IMG/VR virus record: IMGVR_UViG_3300008217_000025
Coordinates: 1-34,989 of that record
Strand: one strand, 5' to 3'
Length of the DNA: 34,989 nt
Origin: a virus
Shown here in pieces: positions 1-5,921 of this stretch; position 1 is the stretch's first letter, and every line of letters begins with the position of its first letter. The notes beneath the pieces were generated by a model that was not told where the DNA came from, ran no database searches, and was given only the letters and a program-made list of their open reading frames with translations. Both the position numbers and the translations under genes were made by a program.

Positions 1-16
1 ATGAGGGAGGTGATCC

Positions 17-121
17 ATGCCAAGGGTTGGGAAGAGGAAGTTCCCATACACGGCCAGGGGGAAGAAGGCCGCGGCGGCCTACTCTAAGCGCAGGAAAAAG
101 GCCGTTAAGTACAACAAGTAG
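17..121 (+). CDS. small basic phage protein (34 aa)
   Basis: The ORF starts at an ATG preceded by a GGGAGGTGATCC Shine-Dalgarno region and encodes 34 residues, about half Lys, Arg or Ala. The N-terminus reads MPRVGKRKFPYTARGK. Tiny proteins with an M-P-x-V-G-x-x-F-P-Y-T-x-x-G-K opening are, from memory, common near packaging genes of environmental phages. The role is unknown; the charge suggests nucleic-acid binding. It lies just outside the left inverted repeat of the methyltransferase unit. A TGA at 2-4 may be the stop codon of an upstream gene outside the window. Confidence 0.75.
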   Translation: MPRVGKRKFPYTARGKKAAAAYSKRRKKAVKYNK

Positions 122-140
122 ACACTGGGTCCGATGGGGT

Positions 141-177
141 CTTAATTCGTTAGATTCGTTAAATTCTTACTTCGTAA
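141..177. repeat. left inverted repeat with 9-bp periodic AT-rich units
   Basis: This AT-rich patch in otherwise GC-rich DNA is built of consecutive 9-nt units: TAATTCGTT, AGATTCGTT, AAATTCTTA, CTTCGTAA (143-177). Positions 144-176 match the reverse complement of 1941-1973 at 29 of 33 positions by hand alignment. The pair bounds a unit holding the excisionase-like remnant and the cytosine methyltransferase. It could be the ends of a mobile cassette, or paired operator or iteron arrays. Confidence 0.75.
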
Positions 178-193
178 GGGCATAAGGGGGAGT

Positions 194-356
194 ATGGAGA
201 ACTACCTGGACATAGCGAAGGAGGCACTGCCTGGCGAATCGCGGTGAGTTGCCCGGAGCGCATCGCCTGGGTAAAAGGATCATCGTCAGCCGCAAGGCCC
301 TCGAAGCGTTCCTCGAAGAGGGGTCAGAAAATTTGTACCACGCTGAGGCCGAATAA
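194..356 (+). pseudogene. broken excisionase-like (HTH_17/MerR-like) DNA-binding protein
   Basis: An ATG at 194 opens MENYLDIAKEALPGESR and stops at 247. In another frame, running to a TAA at 354-356, the DNA encodes RGELPGAHRLGKRIIVS followed by RKALEAFLEEG. That is the second half of the excisionase-type helix-turn-helix fold (R-G-E-L-P-x-x-x-x-G-K-R-x-x-x-S-x-x-x-L-x-x-F). The second frame has no ATG or GTG start after its upstream stop, and the expected first helix of about 25 residues is missing. The simplest reading is an internal deletion with a frame change. It lies inside the inverted-repeat unit, directly upstream of the methyltransferase, where a regulator or recombination-directionality factor would be expected. 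Confidence 0.5.
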
Positions 357-535
357 CGATGACCCCCGTTGTATCTGACGGCTTACGGCAAGTCCCTACG
401 CCATCTAAATACGGGGCAACTCAGCATGATGGCCGAGTTAGATGGACAGGAGGAGGCAGAGTGCGAGGGAACCTGTTTTGTTTAACTTTTGAACAAGCTC
501 TTTAGCACAGACGCGATCGAGGAGACGGGGGCCCG

Positions 536-1930
536 GTGGTGAGACCCACTGTTGGTAGCCTGTTCAGCGGCATCGGGGGTATGGACAAGGGGCTACACGA
601 TGCCGGGTGGGAGCTTAAATGGCAAGTTGAGATAGACGAGTACCGGCGGCGCGTTTTGTCGCGTCACTGGCCAGAGGTGCCGAAGTATGACGACATCACG
701 ACAGTTGACCCTCAAGAGCTTGAACGGGTGGACCTCATCTGCGGAGGATTCCCCTGTCAGGACATCTCAGTGGCTGGAAAGCGTGCAGGCTTGGCTGGAG
801 ATCGGAGCTCCCTGTTCTGGGAGTTCATACGGATCGCAGATGCTCTTCGGCCTCGCTGGCTGCTTATCGAGAATGTCCCAGGACTCTTTAGTTCTCGATC
901 TGGCCGAGACTTTCGGGCAATCATCGGTGCGCTGGATGAACGGGGGTATGGCGTGGCGTGGCGGGTGCTTGACTCTCAGTTCTTTGGAGTTCCCCAGCGA
1001 CGCCGCCGAGTCTACATTGTCGGACATCTTGGAGCCCCATGCCCACCCGAAATACTATTTGAGTCCGAAAGCCTGCGCGGTAATACTGCGGCGCGCGGCG
1101 AAGCGGGCGCGGACATTGCCCCAGCCCTTAGAAGACGCGCTGACAGCAGTGGGCGGGACGGACAGGACATCGGATACGCCCTTACAGGCCACCATCCGCG
1201 GGACAGCCACGAAGACAACTACGTCGTCGGCCCCCTCATGGCCAATCGGGGAACAGAGCGAAAGCACGGAGACGGCGGAATCTCTGCCCTTGACCAATAC
1301 TTCGCCGGCCACATCATCCCCACAGGAGACCAAGAAGCTACCTACGTCATCTCTAACGCCCAGGGCGACCCCAACTGGGACAGAGAGCGGAGCTTCGCCC
1401 TTGATACCAAACAGCCTCCAGCCATCACGGGAACCGTCACAGGGGCCGAAGCCCACAACGACAACTCCAGCCCCATTGCAGAGAACTATGTCGTCAACGC
1501 CCGACAAAACCCCATCGTCGGAAAGCCAACCCTTGATACGCACGGATACAGCCACGCCATCGCCGTCCGAACCGCCCAACGGGGAGCCAACGGCATCGGA
1601 GTCACCGAAGACGGGACGACGCACACTCTGGACGGAACTGGGGGAGAGGCCGTCGCCTACCGCAAGCGAACAATGGAACATGGAAAGGGAGTCGGAGACG
1701 AGACCTGGGAGCGAACCGAACGAGCAAATGTCCTCACCGTTGACCAACGACCCACTGTTGCCATTACTGGTACGCCGGCTGACCCCGACGGAGTGCGAGC
1801 GATTGCAAGGACTGCCCGACGGGTGGACTCTGACGGAAGGCGATACGCTGGTCTCGGAGACGCCGTCACAGCGCCCGTAGCCCGGTGGATTGGCGAAAGG
1901 ATCATCGGCAACATAGAGCCGGTGCTGTAG
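536..1930 (+). CDS. dcm: DNA (cytosine-5-)-methyltransferase, motif IX out of frame
   Basis: The product would transfer a methyl group from S-adenosylmethionine to C5 of cytosine, typically to protect phage DNA from host restriction. Motif I (VGSLFSGIGG, residues 6-15), motif IV with the catalytic Cys (GGFPCQ, Cys74), motif VI (IENV, 111-114) and motif VIII (VPQRRRRVYIVG, 152-163) are all present. A long variable target-recognition region follows. The end of motif X, RYAGLGDAVTAPVARWIGER, is also in this frame. Motif IX (RRLTPTECERLQGLPDGWT) is not: it is encoded one frame away at about 1773-1829, so the annotated frame reads unrelated residues from about 1770 to 1840. Two compensating indels explain this. 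The start is the first of tandem GTG codons after GGAGAC; the second at 539 is equally possible. Activity is doubtful unless the frame is an assembly error. Confidence 0.88.
   Translation: MVRPTVGSLFSGIGGMDKGLHDAGWELKWQVEIDEYRRRVLSRHWPEVPKYDDITTVDPQELERVDLICGGFPCQDISVAGKRAGLAGDRSSLFWEFIRIADALRPRWLLIENVPGLFSSRSGRDFRAIIGALDERGYGVAWRVLDSQFFGVPQRRRRVYIVGHLGAPCPPEILFESESLRGNTAARGEAGADIAPALRRRADSSGRDGQDIGYALTGHHPRDSHEDNYVVGPLMANRGTERKHGDGGISALDQYFAGHIIPTGDQEATYVISNAQGDPNWDRERSFALDTKQPPAITGTVTGAEAHNDNSSPIAENYVVNARQNPIVGKPTLDTHGYSHAIAVRTAQRGANGIGVTEDGTTHTLDGTGGEAVAYRKRTMEHGKGVGDETWERTERANVLTVDQRPTVAITGTPADPDGVRAIARTARRVDSDGRRYAGLGDAVTAPVARWIGERIIGNIEPVL
687..1880 (+). other. out-of-frame ORF nested in dcm (397 codons)
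   Basis: This frame stays open for 397 codons across the methyltransferase gene. Residues about 20-155 carry motifs I recall from a family of phage proteins annotated as hypothetical: GGMAWRGGCLTLSS, FPSDAA..STLSDILE and YYLSPKACAVILRRAAKR. These words are the frame-shifted reading of Dcm motif VIII, so SDAAxxxLSDILE overprints QRRRRVYIVGHLG. From about residue 155 to 360 the sequence is Ser/Thr/Pro-rich and looks like a frame shadow. The last 35 residues contain the true Dcm motif IX. No good ribosome binding site precedes the ATG at 687. It could be a real overprinted gene or a systematic shadow of conserved Dcm DNA. Confidence 0.35.
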
Positions 1931-2118
1931 AGCCGGGGGTTAAGAATTACGAATTTAACGAAACTAACGAATTTACTCAGGTGTGCCACGCATGTCTCTG
2001 TGACGGGTGGGATGTGGCCCTGGAACGGTGTGGGACATGCCGCTGTAACCTATGTGTCAACTGCGACAACTGCCTCAGGGCTAGCCTAGTATGGAGGGGG
2101 ATTGAGTTATGGCTGTAA
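1885..2118 (+). CDS. small cysteine-rich (zinc-ribbon-like) protein
   Basis: The C-terminal half is packed with cysteines, CHACLCDGW followed by CGTCRCNLCVNCDNC, consistent with one or two bound zinc ions. The function is unknown. The ATG at 1885 overlaps the end of dcm by 46 nt and makes the right inverted repeat coding. A GTG at 1981, just after the repeat, would give a 45-residue protein starting at the first cysteine motif. Neither start has a clear Shine-Dalgarno. The stop codon overlaps the next gene, which suggests translational coupling. Confidence 0.55.
   Translation: MDWRKDHRQHRAGAVEPGVKNYEFNETNEFTQVCHACLCDGWDVALERCGTCRCNLCVNCDNCLRASLVWRGIELWL
1941..1973. repeat. right inverted repeat of the dcm unit
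   Basis: This is an AT-rich array with units ending in ACGA (AATTACGA, ATTTAACGA, AACTAACGA). Its reverse complement matches 144-176 at 29 of 33 positions. It starts 11 nt after the dcm stop codon, so the repeat pair brackets the methyltransferase exactly. Confidence 0.75.
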
Positions 2119-2357
2119 TAAAGAGGAAGGCAACCGCCAAGAAGCGCCTTACCCCCACACAGAGGGGGACATGGGGTGGGGACCGCCCCGCTACTCCACG
2201 CCGTAAGGCACCCAGTGGTACCAAGAGACAGTCCTTGCTAAAGATTCTGGGTGCTCTCGAGAAGCTAATAGCGGAGGGACGACGCGGCCGTCGTCCCTCC
2301 GCTAGCAGGCCGGCGCGCGAGTCAAACTATACGTCGGCCACACGGCGCAGGCCGTAG
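2109..2357 (+). CDS. small highly basic protein (82 aa)
   Basis: An ATG within the TAA overlap of the previous gene, preceded by GGAGGGGG, opens MAVIKRKATAKKRLTPTQR. About 30% of residues are Lys or Arg. No family is recognised. The position immediately upstream of the terminase large subunit would suit a small DNA-binding packaging partner, but there is no terminase small-subunit helix-turn-helix to see. The codons for residues about 54-65 form a very strong hairpin. The protein could be a head- or DNA-associated basic protein. Confidence 0.6.
   Translation: MAVIKRKATAKKRLTPTQRGTWGGDRPATPRRKAPSGTKRQSLLKILGALEKLIAEGRRGRRPSASRPARESNYTSATRRRP
2269..2304. repeat. perfect 16-bp hairpin (CGGC loop) before terL
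   Basis: TAGCGGAGGGACGACG is followed by a 4-nt loop and its exact reverse complement. No T-tract follows, so it is not a classical intrinsic terminator. It lies inside the 3' part of the basic-protein gene, 77 nt before the terminase start. It could be an RNA processing or stability element, or a DNA site linked to packaging. These functions are inference. Confidence 0.7.
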
Positions 2358-2380
2358 GCGGGCCGGCCTCTAGGAGTCCC

Positions 2381-3862
2381 ATGACTAATACGGTTGCGCT
2401 AGACGACCAGAGGGTGATGGACCTGGGACGATCGGCCGAGTTCCAGTTGGCCGCGCAGTCCTTCCCCCACTTCCTGAATCACGTCTATATAATGGAGCCC
2501 CCACCGGGCAGGGGGCGGATACGGTTCGAGAAGTGGCCGCACCTAATCGAGTTGGCAGCGGCCATGGAGGATCACAGGTGGATCGCCTATCTCAAGGCGC
2601 GGCAGTTGGGGTTCTCCTGGCTGGTGGCGGCACGGGCCGCGTGGGTGATGAGGTTCCAGCCCGGATCGCTGAGCCTCATGCTCTCACGGGGCGAGAACGA
2701 GTCCAATGCCCTTCTGTCCAAGTCCAAGTTCATACTCAAGGAGCTCCCCCCGTCCTGGCAGCTCCCCTTTGGTACGGACTCACGCAGGGAGCTTACCTAC
2801 CCGGACGCACAAAACGCGTCCATTCTCGCCCTCCCCGCCACTGAGGACGCGGGCCGGGGCCTCACGGCCACTCTTGTGATACAGGACGAGGCGGACTTCC
2901 ACGAGTACGACGCGGCATCGGTGGCGGCCATCGAGCCATCGGTCAACGCGGGCGGGCAGGTCATACGCGGGTCCACCATAAACAAGCGCAAGGCCGCGTC
3001 CGTGTTCCGGGAGACCTTCGTTGGCTCCCCCGCGAACGGGTGGCACCGGCTCTTCGCGGGATGGACCGCACGGCCGGACCGTGACGAGGAGTGGTACGCC
3101 AGAACCAAGGCATCCATTCCCGTGCTCGATCTTACCGGGCTCACACCGGACCTGTTCATGGAGCAGGAGTACCCACACTCCATCGATGAGGCCCTCAAGC
3201 CAGCACGTGCCTCCTCCGCATTCGACCCGGACGCGCTGGAGGACCTCAAGATGTACACCAGGAACCCCGTCATCACCCGTGGGCCCGTGAGGATATTCCA
3301 GAAGTGGGTTCCCGGGCGCCGGTACATGGCGGCCACGGACCCATCCGCGGGCGTTGGGGGGGACTACGGTGTCACGGTGATCCTCGATCAGGCATCCGGG
3401 TACGTCGTGGCGTCCATAATGAGCAAGCACCTCACGGCGTCCGACCTGGCCTGGCACTCGGTGGAGATGCTGAGGCTCTACCAGTCCCCGATATGGGGGA
3501 TTGAGGACAACGGGATCGGGCGTGCCTGCATCGACACCGCCCTGGCACTGGACTATGGCAATCTGTACAAGCGGACCGCGGGCCGCAGTGTCAAGAAGAC
3601 CGGGTGGCACACCGATACCCGGTCGCACTATGTGCTGTGGGACGACCTGAAGGAGGCCTTTAAGGCGCGGCTGATTACGATTCCCGACGCGGATGGGCTC
3701 GCGCAGTTCGCCACCATGATAACCGACGAGAACGGGTGGACTCAGGCCCAGCGCGGCGCACACGACGACTACCCCACCGCGGTCGCCATCGCGTGGCAGA
3801 TGCGTAAGCACGCATCCAGTGGCATGAACCAGGTGGTGGTGCTGAAGTCCAGGTGGGGGTAA
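2381..3862 (+). CDS. terL: terminase large subunit (packaging ATPase-nuclease)
   Basis: This is the motor that drives DNA into the prohead through the portal and cuts concatemers. The N-terminal ATPase has an adenine-binding-like segment near FEKWPHL, a Walker A-like KARQLGFSW (about residues 68-76) and Walker B with catalytic acids LVIQDEADF (about 165-173). The C-terminal RNase H-like nuclease shows AATDPSAGVGGDYG (about 316-329), IEDNGIG and the late acidic motif AHDDYP. Its length of 493 residues fits the family. The start follows TAGGAG. It lies directly before the portal, in standard order. Confidence 0.95.
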   Translation: MTNTVALDDQRVMDLGRSAEFQLAAQSFPHFLNHVYIMEPPPGRGRIRFEKWPHLIELAAAMEDHRWIAYLKARQLGFSWLVAARAAWVMRFQPGSLSLMLSRGENESNALLSKSKFILKELPPSWQLPFGTDSRRELTYPDAQNASILALPATEDAGRGLTATLVIQDEADFHEYDAASVAAIEPSVNAGGQVIRGSTINKRKAASVFRETFVGSPANGWHRLFAGWTARPDRDEEWYARTKASIPVLDLTGLTPDLFMEQEYPHSIDEALKPARASSAFDPDALEDLKMYTRNPVITRGPVRIFQKWVPGRRYMAATDPSAGVGGDYGVTVILDQASGYVVASIMSKHLTASDLAWHSVEMLRLYQSPIWGIEDNGIGRACIDTALALDYGNLYKRTAGRSVKKTGWHTDTRSHYVLWDDLKEAFKARLITIPDADGLAQFATMITDENGWTQAQRGAHDDYPTAVAIAWQMRKHASSGMNQVVVLKSRWG

Positions 3863-3885
3863 GACCCAGGAGCAGGTGATGCACA

Positions 3886-5739
3886 ATGCCGGATGAAGCA
3901 CGGCCATCAGGGGACGAGGTACAGAGGGAGTACGATCACCTCCGTGAGGTGTGGTCGGCCGCCCACAGGAACTGGGCCACATACGACTCCTACCGGGAGA
4001 GGACATACGAGGTCTGGCCCCGTGTGGACGGGGAGGAGAGGTCAGGGCGCCCCTCCTACCGCCCATCCACCCCCACATCCACGGTGGACGCGGCCATAAA
4101 CAACTTCATGTCCTTCCACCCCAAGATTCACCGTGACCCGATCGGCACCGGCGAGGCCCATCAGAGGAGATCGGACGCGGTCGAACTGGGGCTACAGGCG
4201 ATCATGGAGGACTCGGCCCTCCGCGAGGACTACATACCCGCACGGGAGGGCGCGGGGAACCTGATCTACCTCGGGTATGTGGTGTACAAGGGACCGGTCC
4301 TCGTTGATCCCTATCTCCGTCCTCCTAGGAGGTACAAGGGAGAGACCGATGAGGAGTATGATACCCGGGAGATGGCCTTCCAGGCCCACAAGAACAACTG
4401 GAACCCCATACGGTATCGCACACCCCACCCGGCACAGGTCCTGCTTAATCCGTTTGAGGGGAAGCAGCCCACCCGCGCCGTGGAGATACAGACCATGTGC
4501 GCCCGGGACGTCCAGGACCTCACGGCAAGGAAGTCCAAGTCCCGGAAGTACGCGGAGGAGTACCACGTCGGGTCCCGGCAGGACCCCTATGATACCCTCA
4601 CGCTTCTGCACTACTGGACGGAGTCCTGGCACCACGTAAAGCTGCTGGACGGGGAGGACCTATACACGGAGAGGAACCCTCTCGGGTACGTGCCATTCAT
4701 TCAGGCCTATGCGGGCTTCGGGAGGCAGTCCACCTCATCCGACAAGGTGGACCCCTCGTCAATGGCGGTTGGGATACTCCACTCCACGATGGACACCATC
4801 CGGCTCCAGGCACAGCGATCCATAGCGCGGCACCAGCTGCTCATGTCGAACGCCTTCGCTCAGATACGCTCCTCCCGTGAGCCGACCGAGGTGGCACAGC
4901 AGCTACAGCGGGGGGACATCATCCACGGGGACGAGGGGGACTTCGGCATCATGCCCACCCCCCAGATACAGTCCGGGCTGGCCGACCTGGGGTCCGAGTA
5001 CGAGGCCGACATCGAGCTGGGAACATCGGTACGTGACCTCATGGGCCGTCGCCAGCCGGGGGTGATAACGGTGGGCCAGCAGGGGATGATAAACGCCCAG
5101 GCACAGAAGAAGTACACGGCGCCGTCCATCCAGAACGAGCACCTGTGGTCGATCATGGGGACCAGGACCCTACAGGTGGTGGACTCGGTGCTCAAGCAGA
5201 CGATAGGGACAAAGGGGAAGCTTCTGCGCCCCACCGATATAGAGCACTTCTACCCCGTTCGGGTCTCCTTCGGGCAAATCGATGTCATCATGGAGATGGA
5301 GCTGAAGAGGATCGGGATGGCGGAGGCGGACCGGCGCATTATCTCCAAGGCGGACTACCGACAGAACTACGCACGGATCGAGAACGAGACCGAGGCGGAC
5401 CTGAGGCTCCTACAGGAGCTGTACGAGGAGGATCCCTTCCTCGTGCAGGTCAAGGCCAGGAAGTTCGCCCAGGCGATCGGTGATGAGGAGGACTACGAGG
5501 AGTCAGTTAGGCTCAGGGACGAGATGACGCGTGCCAAGCAGCAGCGCCCATCCTCTGAGCGACTGCAACCCCAGGGCCCACCGCAAGGCCCACTACCGGG
5601 CCCGCCCCAGGGACAACCACCGGGACAACCACCGGGACAACCACCGGGACAACCACCGGGACAGGCACCAGGAGAGGTGCCAGGACTGCCCACTAATGGT
5701 GCCTTGGGCCCTGAGATGGGCATGCCGGGAGGTTTCTGA
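3886..5739 (+). CDS. portal protein
   Basis: Dodecameric portals form the DNA entry channel at one capsid vertex and dock the terminase and tail. The 617-residue length, the position right after terL, and the charged helical body with sequence such as STMDTIRLQAQRSIARHQLL and a conserved-looking AQKKYTAPS segment fit a portal of the larger podovirus type. Identification rests mainly on synteny and general character. The C-terminal 60 residues are Pro/Gly/Gln-rich, with PPGQ repeats that are probably a flexible tail. The stop overlaps the next start (TGATG). Confidence 0.8.
   Translation: MPDEARPSGDEVQREYDHLREVWSAAHRNWATYDSYRERTYEVWPRVDGEERSGRPSYRPSTPTSTVDAAINNFMSFHPKIHRDPIGTGEAHQRRSDAVELGLQAIMEDSALREDYIPAREGAGNLIYLGYVVYKGPVLVDPYLRPPRRYKGETDEEYDTREMAFQAHKNNWNPIRYRTPHPAQVLLNPFEGKQPTRAVEIQTMCARDVQDLTARKSKSRKYAEEYHVGSRQDPYDTLTLLHYWTESWHHVKLLDGEDLYTERNPLGYVPFIQAYAGFGRQSTSSDKVDPSSMAVGILHSTMDTIRLQAQRSIARHQLLMSNAFAQIRSSREPTEVAQQLQRGDIIHGDEGDFGIMPTPQIQSGLADLGSEYEADIELGTSVRDLMGRRQPGVITVGQQGMINAQAQKKYTAPSIQNEHLWSIMGTRTLQVVDSVLKQTIGTKGKLLRPTDIEHFYPVRVSFGQIDVIMEMELKRIGMAEADRRIISKADYRQNYARIENETEADLRLLQELYEEDPFLVQVKARKFAQAIGDEEDYEESVRLRDEMTRAKQQRPSSERLQPQGPPQGPLPGPPQGQPPGQPPGQPPGQPPGQAPGEVPGLPTNGALGPEMGMPGGF
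5610..5669 (+). repeat. 12-bp tandem repeat encoding GQPP units
   Basis: GGGACAACCACC occurs four times in perfect tandem from 5610 to 5657, followed by a variant copy to 5669. It encodes Gly-Gln-Pro-Pro units in the portal C-terminal tail. The unit length is a multiple of three, so copy-number change keeps the frame. Confidence 0.9.
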
Positions 5740-5921
5740 TGCCACTATCCAAGGAGGCCATGATCCTGGCCCGTATCAGGGCCAAGCTAAAGACAATTGA
5801 GGACAGCGCCTCTAAGAAAGAGGAGCAAGGCATTCGGAACGAACGTAATGACCCCCTCCTTCGCCAGATCAAGTCGATGGGTATCAACGCAAAGGACTTG
5901 AAGAGAAATGTCTCACAATAA
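5739..5921 (+). CDS. small charged protein of the head cluster (60 aa)
   Basis: The ATG overlaps the portal stop codon (TGATG), and GGGAGG lies 7 nt upstream. The product is a predicted helical, strongly charged protein (MPLSKEAMILARIRAKL onwards) with no recognised family. Its 3' end overlaps the next gene by 14 nt, so it is probably co-translated with the head genes. Confidence 0.75.
   Translation: MPLSKEAMILARIRAKLKTIEDSASKKEEQGIRNERNDPLLRQIKSMGINAKDLKRNVSQ

Noticed and set aside
359-505. 48-codon ORF between the excisionase remnant and dcm
   Set aside because: Weak ribosome site, no motif, and a composition consistent with non-coding leader. It is possible but unsupported.
1055-1747. 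230-codon antisense ORF across dcm
   Set aside because: It is Val/Gly-rich, has no ribosome site or recognised motif, and mirrors the open frame of the Dcm variable region.
2780-4078. 432-codon antisense ORF across terL
   Set aside because: It lies opposite the terminase, whose ATPase and nuclease motifs are intact. High GC and biased codons leave the antisense frame open by chance. The sequence is Pro/Gly/Arg-rich with no motif.
5610-5669. 12-bp tandem repeat as a CRISPR-like array
   Set aside because: The repeats are directly adjacent with no spacers, in frame, and code for PPGQ.
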